Assembly: GCA_029582155.1 (NCBI GenBank)
Contig: CM055895.1
Coordinates: 9,371,544-9,435,543, forward strand
Reading direction: 5' to 3'
Origin: Panopea generosa
Lineage: Eukaryota; Mollusca; Bivalvia; Adapedonta; Hiatellidae
DNA: 64,000 nucleotides
Numbering within the stretch: position 1 is the stretch's first letter; each line of letters opens with the position of its first letter. Under the pieces are notes generated by a model. It made no database searches. It had not been told where the DNA came from and worked only from the letters and a program-made list of their open reading frames with translations. The position numbers and the translations under genes were made by a program. Positions 24,685 to 37,280 of the stretch are shown here, one piece after another.

Positions 24685-25025
24685 TGAGCGAGTGGACGAG
24701 GATAGTTATGTGATTAATTCATAATGAACGTTCCCAGGCGGTAACATAAATGGTCCTACTAAAATTTAAACTTGACATTGCATATTGGCTGTACTTCCTC
24801 CAACAGTATTCATTTTCATATGAAAGTTTAAGGCTTTATTTCCTAAGTTACAAGATATTGATAGAGGAGAATTTCAGTTGAATTATATAGGCGAAAAAAT
24901 GACCGATCTGACGTTGTACGTATATATTGTACTTATATAATGTACTAATGTTAACATACGTTGTTTGTATTTATGTTGTTGTTGCCGTGTCCTTTGCTAC
25001 GTCTCCAGTTCAGTTATTGTCTGTT

Positions 25026-25323
25026 GAACGAACCCAGCTAGTCTGAAGTATGGACCCAGCTCGAGATTCGAGAGATATCAGGTTCTGGGATAGACTAAAA
25101 CCCACCTTTCCCGATTGGCTCCGTCAAATAGCAATCTTGAGAAAGCCCCCATTTGAGGACGTTGATTGGTCAGTTGCTTTAACGGAATGTTTAAATGACG
25201 TCACAGTTTAGTAATCGTTCAATTCCTATGAATTGTGGGACAGGCATAAAATTCCCTGCTTTTTCATTGGGGGTTAATAGATCTGATTCGGGAGAAATCA
25301 GGTTATGTGGTAGACTAGGTTCA
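25026..25323 (+). mobile_element. MITE-like family M, copy 1
   Basis: It shares 'cccgattggctccgt', 'gttgattggtcagttg', 'tgacgtcacagtttagtaa', 'atgaattgtgg' and 'gattcgggagaaatcagg' with copies at 26168-26328, 27191-27412, 52275-52478 and 60906-61103. The ends resemble each other in inverse orientation: 'gaacccagct...cccga' on one side and 'tcggga...taggttc' on the other. This copy has an extra 65-bp segment near its left end that repeats end-like sequence. Non-coding. Each copy carries a tgacgtca-like word in the middle. Confidence 0.75.
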
Positions 25324-25839
25324 GTAACCTTATTAATATTTAAAATTATTTATTGTGTATATATTTAATTTTCTCTAAAAAATTCAAATTGAAACGATTA
25401 TTTCTAACAGTGTCCAGTAAACCATAAATTCAGTATATATTTGAAATTTTTTATTTCAAGATCATGACTTACAAAATAGGAAACTGATAGATCACACTGA
25501 TTTGCTAGATGTATCTGTTTACTACATATCTAGATTAAACACAGACAAGTGTCTTCATTACAGAGATCTGTAAGCTAATATCAATTAAAAAACGGCTGAA
25601 ATTCATAGTCCATTACCATTTTGATATCAAATATTTATACAATGATTTGAAAGCAACAACAACAACAAAAGATATTTCATAGAGAAAATATCACAAAAAA
25701 GCTACAGCAGCACTAAAGATATAGGTAATAGCAATACCGGCAGTAATATAAACGACAACACCAACCTTACAACCTAATCATTAACAACACCAAAAATATC
25801 ATCAATAACTGAAACAAAACTAGTAAAACATTACCGACG

Positions 25840-25851
25840 ACAACGACAACG

Positions 25852-25933
<82 letters not shown>

Positions 25934-25934
25934 A
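25840..25934 (+). repeat. (CAA)n microsatellite
   Basis: There are about 28 uninterrupted CAA triplets (from about 25851), preceded by three 'cgacaa' units. The surrounding 300 bp are also enriched in aacaac words. Confidence 0.95.
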
Positions 25935-26167
25935 GGCATGGACACATAAAGCACAGAAACAAAAACAACTGCTGCAACGACATCAATCGTAATTTTAATT
26001 ACACAGACAACTATCTACAATGGCAACATCTTTAGTAACAAAAATAACAGTAATAAAATAGCAACAACAATAATAAATTAACAAAACTATGAGGAGCAGC
26101 AATAACATGAGTAGCAACAACAATACAGAATTGGCCAACAAGAGTACTAGCAACACTTTAATCTGTA

Positions 26168-26328
26168 GAACGAAACCAGCTCTCCCGATTGGGTCCGTTA
26201 AATGGCAATTGTTACAAGCACGCTGACTGGTCAGTAGATTCAGGGAAAGTTTGAATGACGTCATAGTTTAGTAAGCGTTCAAATGCTATGAATTGTGGAT
26301 ATATTAGGTTCTGGGATAGATTAAGCAA
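26168..26328 (+). mobile_element. MITE-like family M, copy 2 (shorter)
   Basis: It contains 'cagctctcccgattgggtcc', 'ctgactggtcag', 'tgacgtcatagtttagtaa', 'gctatgaattgtgg' and 'attaggttctgggatagatt', in the same order as copy 1. It lacks the 'cattgggggttaatagatct' part of the right side, so it is an internally shortened or older copy. Confidence 0.75.
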
Positions 26329-26583
26329 CATTAAAAACAGTAAATAATTTGTATAAATTCAAAACAGTTGCAACCACAATAAGGTCAACACAATGACTTT
26401 AACATAAAAATAACAATAATAGTACCAACAACCAAACTAAAACAACAACAACAACCACCAAAGCATCAAATAACAATCCAAAATAATCAGCAATCCAAAA
26501 CAGATATAATGCTATTTTATATTTTTGATATTTCGTGATAAGATGTTATTGACTGAGTTTCTATCAATACTATTTGACAGCAT

Positions 26584-26793
26584 TCAAAAGTTTATGGATG
26601 TTATCGAAATACTATATAATCTAATTTTCCTTTGCATACAGTATGGCTCGGAGATATTTTGTGATTCGGTAACGCTGTTACACTTGCAAGTGCTTTTTGA
26701 ATCCCGATAACAGCATTCGTTGAAATTGGTGTTATCTTCTTCTAGCGCTTTTAATATATGCTGTATAAATTCAAATTTGGACATGAATTTCAC
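26584..26793 (-). other. Minus-strand open frame, cysteine-bearing, uncertain
   Basis: A 69-codon frame contains 'NECCYRDSKSTCKCNS' with five cysteines in its middle and a more mixed composition than neighbouring AT-driven frames. No signal peptide, domain or clear splice signals are recognised, and a plus-strand frame of similar length overlaps. It could be an exon of a small Cys-rich protein or simply chance. Confidence 0.15.
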
Positions 26794-27190
26794 ATTATAC
26801 GATTGGATTTCTATTTAATCCAATTTACAGTCACAGTTTTCATATAGATAAAAGTACTGGTATGTCAAAGTGTGAATACAAAATATGTAATTCCAGTATT
26901 ATTACAAATTGTGCGCTGAACTAAATACTAAAAATATCAGTTAATCTTTTATTAAAATGTAAATATTAAGTTGATATGCATTGAACATTGTCCATAAAGT
27001 ACAACGTGGCAAATGTGTAGCACCTGCTTTTTAGAAGATATGTGAAAACGAAGTTTATGAAACCGATCTTATAATGAATTGTTTACACTTTTTTATGTTC
27101 ATGAATACCATACAGTATAATAAAGTACTGATCTCGTTTTAAAATGAAAAAAAAAGAGTATTATTATACTCGATTAAAATATAGTGTATC

Positions 27191-27412
27191 CAAGAACCCA
27201 GATCCCGAATCTTCCAAATCAGGTCTATTAACCCCAAAACGAAAAAAGCAGGAAATTATGTGCCTGTCCCACAATTCTTAGCAATTGAACGCTTATATAA
27301 CTGTGACGTCATTCAAACTTTCAATTGAAACAAATGGCCAATCAACGAGCTCAAATGGAGCTTTTCCAACATTGCTATTATACGGACCCAATCGGGAGAG
27401 CTGGGTTCGTTC
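27191..27412 (-). mobile_element. MITE-like family M, copy 3, with matching inverted ends
   Basis: This is the best-preserved ends of the family: gaacccag...tcccgaatc at the left and the reverse complement of 'gaacccagctctcccgatt' at the right. The interior has 'acgctta...tgacgtcattcaaact' and 'ggccaatcaac', matching the other copies on the opposite strand. It is about 220 bp. No clear target duplication is seen. Confidence 0.8.
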
Positions 27413-27984
27413 TTTAGATAATACTACGGTAAACGTGCTTGTTTAGTTACGTCTGTTTATGCTATTCATCTGCAGTGCTACATGAGTGTTATTGTGTTTT
27501 TTTTTAAAACTTTGATAGAATTCATATCCTACCAAAAGTATAAACAAATAACATAAACCCCAAAGACCACAAGAAACTAAACCATCGACAAGAATACTAT
27601 AAACATCTATTATGTCTTAATCAGAAAAAAACATTTTAGGGAAATACACATAAATGACGGATTTTCTATGTGTCTTTCGATTTACTCTAAGAAAAGTTAT
27701 ACGAAGCTTTTGGGAATCGGCCACCAGGAGGAATTTCATTGTTGCATGCCTGGGACGACGTTGTCACGTTCTATGATGAGCGTCTACTGATTTAACGATA
27801 AAAGATTTCCATAAATTGGCAGCAAGATAAATGTGTGTTTGTATGGATTCTGTAGAAGTGTTAGATAAATCACTGCACCAGTTGATCAGTTCTTGCACGG
27901 TATCGCGATAGTTAAAACAAAGTAATCATAAGGCGAGACACGCTTTCGTTTGGTATATAATATACTCGATATATATGTTACCGC
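27413..27984. other. No gene recognised
   Basis: Anonymous AT-rich sequence. A slightly GC-richer patch at 27710-27790 gives no recognisable protein in any frame. Confidence 0.5.
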
Positions 27985-28155
27985 AACACAGAAAAAGATA
28001 TGAACACGAAACACATGAAGATATATGAAAATGCAACACAAGAAGAGATATGAAAATGCAACACAGGAAGAGATATGAAAACAAAACACAGGAAAAGGTA
28101 TGAAAACGTTTCACATGAATATATATGAAAATATATATGAAAATGCATCACAGGG
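27985..28155. repeat. 25-bp minisatellite, about 6-7 copies
   Basis: The unit is roughly 'agatatgaaaatgcaacacagga'. The central copies are nearly identical and the right end degrades into 'tatatgaaaatatatatgaa'. Two overlapping minus-strand frames of about 65 codons come from this repeat. Confidence 0.85.
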
Positions 28156-28799
28156 TTTATAGAGGACTTGCTTGGAAATGAAAAAGTGATACAAATGCAG
28201 GACGTACCAAATTCAGTAATATCTCAAGTAAATAACAATACCATCAACAGACACTATTTGCTGCAGAACATGGATATACTCACATGCTAAGTATATAACG
28301 TTTTCATACTTCATGAATGTAAGTAACAACAGAGGTAGAAAACACGATATGTTTGTGTAGTTATGCATGTCACAGCAATAAAAATAACAACAATAACAAC
28401 AATAGAGACTTTATTTAACAAGAAAACTCATTTGAATAAATCAATATTTCAAGACGACCCCTGAATATATATATATATATACATATATATGATTGAAAAT
28501 TATCATTTAAACATTTGTAAAACTTCCTACAAACCCATCTGACATCAGCCGCCAATTCATATAAAAACAAAGAAAACAAATATGATTCTCGCTGTATAGG
28601 CAATCATACTTGCACAAACGTATTTTACGTACTTGCATAAAATATAAATAGTGTACGCAAAAGCGAACTTATATATTTAGGATTGTCATCTGGAATATGA
28701 GCCATTGAATAACACATTATGTATCAAACGTGTTATATATAGCACAGGTTATATCTAAATAACATGCAAAATAATATTTAAGATATTATTAAGTACATT
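28156..28799. other. No gene recognised; includes a short (AT)n run
   Basis: AT-rich sequence with a dinucleotide run at about 28464-28490 and 'aataacaacaataacaacaa' near 28380. No gene. Confidence 0.55.
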
Positions 28800-29815
28800 C
28801 ATACATAGTGACATAGTATTTACAGTAACATACAGTAACATACTGTATACCGTAACACACATTGATATATAATGTACAGTATCACACAGTGATATATTGC
28901 ATATATTAATACATAAATACACAGTGATTTACTATATACAGTATATCGCAGTGATATATAATACGCAGTAATACACCGTGATTTACTATGTACAGTAATA
29001 CAACGTGCTATATAATATATAATCATACACACTGATATAGTATATACAATAATATACAATATTATATTATGTAAAATAATACGCAGTAATATATTTCATA
29101 CATTAATATACCGTGATATATACTGAACAGAACAGCTAAACCGCCACCTGACATTTTATTTACCTGACCTTTTATACCTTTTATATATTTTCTCAAAAAT
29201 TATTAAGCCATTTCCTTAAAACAATGGACGTCAAAAAGAAATGACATTTAGGTTATGATAAGAGTCTGTTAATGTCGTATTATTCGTATACAGCTTTTAA
29301 CAACGCTACTCAATATTTTGACGAAAATATTGCAAATACAATGGTGACGGGTTAGCTGTTCCATTCAGTATATTATGCACAATAATACACAGTGATGCAT
29401 TATATTCAGTAATACACAGTGATATATAATATACAGTAATACATAGTGATATATAATATACAGTAATACATAGTGATAAATACTTCACAGTTATACACAG
29501 TTACATATTACATACATTAATACATAGTGATATATTATGTACAATAATGCACAGAGATATATTATATACAGTAATACTAAGTGATATATTATATATAGTA
29601 AAACACAGTGATAAATGATACACAGTTATACATCTATAACATACATTAAAACACCGTGATATACTATATACCGTAATACACAGTAATGTATAAAACAAAG
29701 TTATGCACAGTGATGTATTACATATATTAATACATATTCCTGTATTATATACAGTAATACACAGCGCTAAATTCTATACAGTAATATCCAGGGATAAATT
29801 ATATTACAAAGCCAA
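28800..29815. repeat. 27-bp minisatellite, degenerate, split by a MITE
   Basis: The unit is roughly 'acagtgatatattatatac' plus 'agtaatac', repeated on both sides of the insertion at 29123-29368. Since 27 is a multiple of three, the minus strand shows a nine-residue peptide repeat (ISLCITVYY-like). Frames on both sides are interrupted, and the peptide follows directly from the DNA repeat, so no gene is called. Confidence 0.88.
29123..29368. mobile_element. 246-bp MITE with 26-bp inverted ends and TA target duplication
   Basis: The left end 'ctgaacagaacagctaaacc' and the right end, read inward, 'ctgaatggaacagctaaccc' match over about 26 bp with four differences (both go on to cg-cacc). TA lies immediately outside each end (29121-29122 and 29369-29370), as expected for a Tc1/mariner-mobilised MITE. 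It interrupts the 27-bp minisatellite, which resumes right after it, so the minisatellite is older than this insertion. The interior is non-coding. Confidence 0.8.
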
Positions 29816-30344
29816 ATTAAAAGATTGGGGATCATAGAAATAGGATATTTATTATATGTATAATAACAAAATTTCTCCGGTTTTACACAGGATGGCATAA
29901 ACTAAGTTAAACATTTGAAAAATAAATTCATAACGAGATGCAATACCTCTGCGGAACCCCTCCCCCCAAAAAAAGAAAAGAAAAGAATAAAAACACACAC
30001 ACAAAAAACAACAAAAATATATGGAAACTTCATTGCTTAGCTTTTGTGCATTAATCTTATATTCAGCATTTCAATAGAGCCCAAAATAAAATATGTTGTT
30101 GTGACTGATATTGTGAATACCCTCTCTCTCTTTTCTCTGTCCAACTCCACCCCTGCTTCCTAGTACATGAGCACAACTCCATCTCCGGCAGAAAATCTTT
30201 TTTTATTTATTTCCATCAACAAATGTTGGTCCATTTAATCAACCCGTGATGGGTGTATGAGTGTCAGGTGGACCATCCCTCTGTACTTCTTACAAAATTG
30301 CATATAAAATGAAATAAATAATTTTTTTAAAAAAGCCTGTGTAC
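29816..30344. other. No gene recognised
   Basis: Anonymous sequence with C- and A-rich low complexity near 29960-30020 and a pyrimidine-rich run at 30120-30160. Confidence 0.55.
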
Positions 30345-30490
30345 GTGGTCACCTCTATTAAGTAGCCATCTGTCTTTAGAAATCATATTTTCTATTTCCA
30401 AATTTCTATATTTTCAGAGTTAATTAACCTGTCTTAAAAGGTGACATTTGCTCTTTCCATTGACTGACTGCTTAAGACAGGTTAACTGTA
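30345..30490. mobile_element. Dispersed palindromic element, longer relative of the one at 11.3 kb
   Basis: It contains 'ggtcacctctattaagtagc' on the left and 'cctgtcttaaaaggtgac' then 'gcttaagacaggttaactgt' on the right. The cttaagacaggtt block is shared with 11341-11353. Non-coding; class unknown. Confidence 0.5.
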
Positions 30491-30948
30491 TATGGTTTTC
30501 TGTAGAAGCATTATTTCTAAAGCTGAGATGTGTTAATCTCAGATTTTAAAATATTATTCTAGTTTTTTTTCTTTCATCATGCAATCTGACAGATAATAAC
30601 AACATCATACAATGTCTCGACTAATCCCAGCAACGTCAGATCTTTGGATTTAGTAGAGACAGACGATACTTGTATCTAATTCTTTCAATTTCAATTGTAT
30701 AGAATTATTAATAAATAATAACAACATTCTATGCCAGTGTTGACATATTGGCACTATTCAGAGTATTGTTATTTGAACATACTTCAATTTTTTTTATAAG
30801 ACCTGATGTATGTTGTGTATCAGTTTTAGACTTCGTCAATTTAAACACTTGAAACTAAATAACAGTATAAGTAACATACTAATTAAAAGTAAAAAAAAAA
30901 ACAAAAACAAAAAAACTCCCCCCACCCTGCACATGTTGGAATTCATCT
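30491..30948. other. No gene recognised
   Basis: AT-rich unique-looking sequence ending in an A-rich run beside the satellite. Confidence 0.55.
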
Positions 30949-32048
30949 AGTGTGTCATTTAATGAAAATGCAACAAATCGAAGAGAACTCAGCAATCCGT
31001 GGGAAAATGATGAAATTACAATATTTGGAATCAGCAACATACGTATCCAAAACATAATATAGTGTGTCATTTAATGAAAATGCAACAAATTGAGAGAACT
31101 CAGCAATTCGTGGGAAAATGATGAAATTACAATATTTGGAATCAGCAACATACGTATCCAAAACACAACATAGTGTGTCATTTAATGAAAATGCAACAAA
31201 TCGAAGAGAACTCAGCAATCCGTGGGAAAATGATAAAATTCAGCAACACACGTATCCAAAACGTAACATTGTGTGTCATTAAATAAAAATGCAACAAGTC
31301 GAAGAGAACTCAGCAATCCGCGGGAAAATGATGAATTTACAATATTTGGAATCACCAACATACGTATCCAAAACATAACATAGTGTGTCATTTAATGAAA
31401 ATGCCACAAATCGAAGAGAAATCAGTAATCCGTGGGAAAATGATGAAATTACAATATTTGGAATCAGCAACATACGTATCCAAAACATAACATAGTGTGT
31501 CATTTAATGAAAATGCAACAAGTAGAAGAGAAATCAGCAATCCGTGGGAAAATGATGAAATTACAATATTTGGAATCAGCAACATACGTATCCAAAACAT
31601 AACATAGTGTGTCATTTAATGAAAATGCAACAAGTAGAAGAGAAATCAGCAATCCGTGGGAAAATGATGAAATTACAATACTTGGAATCAGCAACATACG
31701 TATCCAAAACATAACTTAGTGTGTCATTTAATGAAAATGCAACAAATCGAAGAGAACTCAGCAATCCGTGGGAAAATGATGAAATTACAATATTTGGAAT
31801 CAGCAACATACGTATCCTTAACATAACATAACATAACATAACATAACATAACATAACATAACATAACATAACATAACATAACATAACATAACATAACATA
31901 ACATAACATAACATAACATAACATAACATAATGGGTCATTTAATGAAAAAGCAACAAGTCGAAGAGAACTCAACAGTCCGTGGGAAAATGATGAAATTAC
32001 AATATTTGGAATCAGCAACATACGTATCCTAAACATAACATAGTGTGC
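30949..32048. repeat. 112-bp satellite, nine units
   Basis: Units begin 'agtgtgtcatttaatgaaaa' at about 30949, 31061, 31172, 31270, 31382, 31494, 31606 and 31718, with a last unit at 31931. Each ends 'cgtatccaaaacataacat'. Units 5-8 are almost identical, so amplification is fairly recent. The unit starting near 31172 is shortened to 98 bp. 112 is not a multiple of three, so the overlapping minus-strand frames of 63-105 codons are by-products. Confidence 0.95.
31819..31930. repeat. (ACATA)n pentanucleotide microsatellite inside the satellite
   Basis: About 22 perfect ACATA units sit exactly at a junction between two 112-bp satellite units, where every unit normally carries just 'acataacata'. 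It is therefore a slippage expansion of the unit's own end. Confidence 0.95.
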
Positions 32049-33634
32049 CAATTTGATTTCAGGTTGGCAAGAATTTTGAAAGCTTATACATCACAGCATA
32101 ATAAACTTTCAGATGGTAATGATTATCTCATGACATTATAATGATAAGACGATTACGCAGTGAATACGACATGCGATTAATAAGATTTACTATGACAGAG
32201 TTGTCATACTTGTCAGTCTAGAACCATTGTTTATAGAGGTAATACTGATATTAAATAATATTCTAGGGGCTGCCGGCAGATATCTAGACATATTTATGTT
32301 GAAATACGAATAATTTCTAACTTAATATAGTATTGTATACTTCACTGTCTTTATGATACTAATTCAAAATTTGATTTATATGTATATTTAAGAAATGAAA
32401 TAAATGACGTACACCACTGCTCGTGTGGTGCTGTTATCATATTAACATTTTTCAATGTTGCTGTACCAAAGAAGAACATTTGCAAGATAAATATAACTCA
32501 TTAATGCCCTATTGAAAATAATATAGTTTCATAAAAGTTTAATTAACACAAAAACTATAGTTTAGTTTTATCAGTTTTTATTGATATAGCAGAAAGAATT
32601 ACAAAGATATTTAATTCTGGGAAATATTTAACCCACATTTTGGAAAATGTCATCAGTTTATATAAAAAAAAATCTTTTATGATTTCTTGAAATGAATTGA
32701 CCGTGAATTTCAAGGTTTAAAGTTTATCAATAACTTGGTAAACGTTTTTCTTTTTAGCTCTTTACACATAACATTATTTTGTGATAAATATCTCATATTT
32801 GATCATAAGAAGATTTTATTTCCTCGTCATAGGTCAGTTGGGGTCGAGGTCATCTCCAATTAATCGTACAAAGTTTCATATAAATTTATTCATTTTTCAC
32901 AAATGATCATGAACAAACAGATGACATAATAACAATAAAACAAATGTGACTGTGTGTCAAATGGCACGCAAATCGTATAAGATATATTTATCTACCTATA
33001 TATTTAAACCTATTCATGTATAAAGAAACATTCCCCAAATGCTATTATAAGCTAGACGTATTTTATACCTTAAACCCATTCCATAAACAAATAATAATAA
33101 TAATACTTTTTTTGTCATAAGCTTTAGTTCATGTCATCATACGTTCATAGGTATAAATATTGATAGTCTGAATCAATCCGTTTTCATATTTGCCGCGCAT
33201 TACTTTGTTTACGTTCAAATATATAAAAAATGACGTTTGTTTAAGACGTAAGTATGATGCTGGGACGAGCGATCGTCAATTCATTTGATATGTCCTAGTT
33301 TTTGGGTTAAATCTGATCACTCTCGCTCTCAGTAGTGTGTTAAATGTAAGATACCTTTCAATGGGTGTCATGATCATTTTATCATTTTTGTCATGTTCAT
33401 TACTGTGGTTGAATTATCAACTCATATACCAAAATAAGTGATGGCCAGACTAGGACAAGTATAGGTAATGCATGTCGCTACATTTATGTATACCCATAAA
33501 ACATTTTTTAAACAATCATAACATTAATAAAAACTATGAATTGAAAATAAGGTCTACATGTCTACAGCCGCAATTGAACGAAATATTTCCAATTTAATAT
33601 ACGTTTTGGTACATTTATTCCAACCACTATAAAT
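32049..33634. other. No gene recognised
   Basis: 1.6 kb of AT-rich DNA with no long frame, repeat or RNA gene that I can identify. Confidence 0.6.
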
Positions 33635-33800
33635 TACTATAGTTGATATTACTATTGTTTATATTACTATTGTTTAGATTACTATTACTATTGTTTATAT
33701 TACTATTGTTTATATTACTATTACTATTGTTTATATTACTTTTGTTTATATTACTATTATTACAATTATTACTTTTATTACAATTATTACTATAATTATC
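33635..33800. repeat. Degenerate 'attactattgttt' tandem repeat
   Basis: Units 'ttactattgtttata' and shorter 'ttactat' pieces alternate and fade to 'attattacaattattac' at the right. Confidence 0.85.
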
Positions 33801-33997
33801 ATTATTATCATTATTTATTATTTTGTTGTTATGCTTTTATTATATTGTATTGGTATTGCATTAACAATTGTTTTATAAAAATGTAAAGCTAATATAATAA
33901 TCACAATGTATCTATATATCAGTATACAATGTTTCTTTTGTTATTATAATTTTATTTAGATAAAAAACAACATTCTTAATATACATACACACATAAA

Positions 33998-34151
33998 CTC
34001 TCTCTCTCACTGTCTGTCTCTCCGTTCACTCTATATATATATATATCTCTCTCTCTCTCTCCCTTTATATCCTTCTCCCTCTCTGTCTTTCTTTCATTCT
34101 CTCTCCTTCCCCCCCCTCTCTCTCTCCACCATATCTCTCTCGCTATTTCTC
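33998..34151. repeat. Pyrimidine-rich (TC)n low-complexity tract
   Basis: Interrupted tc and tctctcc runs with an internal (AT) run. The minus-strand frame rich in Glu and Arg comes from this tract and is not a gene. Confidence 0.9.
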
Positions 34152-37100
34152 TACACATATCAAATTTCGTCCATGTGTTTGAGCCTTCTGTCAACTAACT
34201 CCAGGCTTGACGATGTAAACACGACTATATCTCAAAATTAACACATATAAATACAGATAATTGGATAACAAGTGTCTTTGGGAGGTTTACGTCTCATTTG
34301 AACAAACATCTTTAAATGTAGCATTGGACTTTTGCGAATAAGTTAGCATAAACCATAGAAAAGCAAATAGAGAGAATAAATTGTTAAACATATATTTTAG
34401 CTGGATATTCTCGATATTGATATTGACAAGAAAAATTAGAAGACATGACATAAACAAAAGAGTCGCTCAAAATTAAATTCTATCAAACTTTGTAACATTT
34501 GGCGTCTCTGATACCCAAACAAAAACACATATGGAATACAATGCACGAATCACATACTTATATTCTGTAGAGATGACTTCTTTCTTATCTTTTTAAATAT
34601 ATTAAACAAGTCACCAAATGTATTGCCTGAACAGGTTATGAAACAGATCATTCTTTAATTAATTTAGATTTTCATGCTATCTTTAGTGGCCCCAAGGTAA
34701 TTACAATTATATAAATCATTATAGCCAAGAAAATCAAACGTAAATAAGAAAAATAAAATAAAGATATCAACGGAAGGAACGCAATTACAAGCCATAATGT
34801 GCTAGTGGAACTTATTAAACTTTAATGTACTAAATACAATCCTAATATCCGTTCTTTACTGTTTAAAACATAAAAATAACACCATTAAAGAACCAGACGT
34901 AGAATTACAATTAATATATTACCCTGCGAAGATAACATGATAAAATTAATTAACAATAAATCCAAATAACTTGAAGATATTACCTTTTAAAGTACAGAGG
35001 GATGTCGTATAAAATAAAACATTACCCTTCAAAGAACACGGGGATGCCGTATAAGAAAAAAAAAAAACTTTTAATGTACATAAGTTAAAAATACCCTTCA
35101 AAGTTCACTGGGGTGACATATAAGATCACATTTAAATGCATCGAATGAACAGATAAAAATATTAATAACACCTCAAAACTTAAAAAGAAAAAATCCGAAA
35201 ATAAACTTGCGCATAATCTATATCTAGATATTACCAGAACAGATGTACTTTTAAAATAAAATCGAACAATTTTATGGACAAATATATGATAAGTACTTTG
35301 GGAATGGCCGTATCCATATCTAATGTTGATAGAACTTGTGGCCAGACCCTTTTGCCTTAAATAGTATTTGACTTATATGCATAAAAAAAATAAATATGTG
35401 TTAACATGGCATAAAATATGTTTAAAATAATATAATACTTCAACTTTAATATAATCAGCTTTTAATTTTTATCTCGAAAATGATTACAATTTAAATTAAC
35501 ATTCATAAACTATCATGTCAAGATTTTCTCGTCAGTCTAGAAAAATCATTCTTATAAATCAATCGTTTACTCTTTTGATCAAGGTAATCTTTCCAGAGTA
35601 AAACAAGCAAAGCATTATAAACTTAATAATTTAAAAAAAAATATTTAGCACCAGTGAATAACTGAAGGCCTTTTTCATTTTTAAATACAGACTATAAAAT
35701 AGCTACAAATTTTATAGTATATAACTCAAATTGAAAAAAAAACCAACAAAACTACCACTGATTGATAACGAACAGACTGTGTTTTTTTTATAAGAAAAAC
35801 GTTACATTGGTGAAAATATAAAACTTTATATGATGTATTCAATTATGGAATTGAAAACAACCAGTCTAAATTATTGGTTTTGTTTTACAGAAAAGTGTGG
35901 CAGTATTGATCAACAGTTAAGTTATAACATCCTCGATTATCTTAACTTCCGAAATGAATACAACAAATCTATTATTTCTGAAAAAAATATTTTAAAACTA
36001 TGAAGCTGTATAGCATATTATTTATTTATTTTATACTTTTTGGTGAATTATAGATATTTCTCAGTGGATTATTTATGGTAATCCACTGATTCAAACAGTG
36101 TTATAATGAAAATATATTTATTTTCTATTTTTTTGTCCTTTCATAATTGATATAATTAAAAAAAAAATATTTAAAAAAAAAATCAAAATAAACAAAATGC
36201 ATAAACTAAAAAAAAGATTGTTTTGGTGTTAAGTTCAAATGATATTTCATCTCGTGAACACTGAAAATGATATTCTCACTCAAGAATTTGACTTTTGGTG
36301 ATCATTCGATGAAATATAATTCGATATTACACCCAAACAAACAAATATCCTCTATAAATTGGTACAATACGTATTCCTGGAACGAAAAACTATTTGATAT
36401 ATTTAAACATTTTCATTTGAAAATCAGTTGTCATTCAACGATTGCTAAAACCCCGTATACTGGTGGCGATATTCTAGGATTATCTAAAAAGTATAAAACA
36501 TGTCCACGGTGGAAAGTTAGTACAGTAGACGCACATCATGCATTATCTGGTTGCTAGTCACGACATATAAAATATTCATCGAATCTCACCATTTCACACA
36601 TTTGATCATTGCAGCTGTTGGAATTATGGTGCTGACCCGATAGTCATTCCTATAGTTCATATCTCCTAAAGTCATTCATAGGTGTGGTAACGAATGGGAA
36701 TATTTCAAAAACGAATTTTAAATATGTATGTGAAAGCTGAACGTCAGAGATTGTGCGATGAATGAATATGGCTCAATGGGCATTATATGATCTGGCGTCA
36801 CATTTCTAGTGTCGATTGTTGATTTATTTATCATAACAGAGTATTTTATTACTACTTACTCACAATTTGTAACGGGGAAAATCTAATCTTTATAACATAG
36901 ATATATGTCGATATTAGTCAATGTTTAAGTCTCAAATTTATTGTATTTAGATGCTTGGTTGGAATTGGTGTAAAGGTATTGTTTCTGTCGCTTTATAAGT
37001 CTCATTAAAAAGGATCGAATGATTGCGTGTTAATTCTTTAGATGTTGGTTAAAATACTTATAGGGGGGATGTGTTAATTCATCCAACGTCTGGTATATCT

Positions 37101-37280
37101 ATTTTTGATCAACATTTGATATATCCGTTTCAATCAGCATCTAATATAATTATTTTTACCTGCATATGTCAATCCAAAGTCATTTTAAAGATTTATATAT
37201 AGAGAACATGTGTACCTGTTAATTGAATTTATGTTAAACGGGTTGAATATATATATTGGAGAGGTCATTTAACATATGGT
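34152..37280. other. No gene recognised; long AT-rich stretch
   Basis: 3.1 kb of anonymous DNA. A word like 'tacccttcaaagaacac' with '...gccgtataag' recurs three times at irregular spacing (about 34981, 35022, 35092). A perfect 10-bp hairpin lies at 36062-36088. A 96-codon plus-strand frame at 36267-36557 is unrecognised and of a length expected by chance here. Confidence 0.55.
36062..36088. repeat. Perfect 10-bp hairpin, 7-base loop
   Basis: cagtggatta and taatccactg flank tttatgg. No U-tract or other feature assigns a role. Confidence 0.6.

Noticed and set aside
25995-26264. Leu-rich 89-codon minus-strand frame
   Set aside because: Translation of the CAA/AACAAC-enriched region antisense plus part of family M copy 2.
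28820-29698. Minus-strand frames with an ISLCITVYY peptide repeat
   Set aside because: This is a direct consequence of a 27-bp DNA repeat (nine codons). The frames are broken and interrupted by a MITE.
30879-32051. Minus-strand frames of 63-105 codons (MTHYVMFWIRMLL- and MLCYVMLCYV-type)
   Set aside because: These are translations of the 112-bp satellite and the ACATA microsatellite.
33976-34194. Minus-strand frame rich in Glu and Arg
   Set aside because: Translation of a (TC)n low-complexity tract.
36267-36557. 96-codon plus-strand frame
   Set aside because: Unrecognised, and about as long as expected by chance in 64 kb at this AT content.
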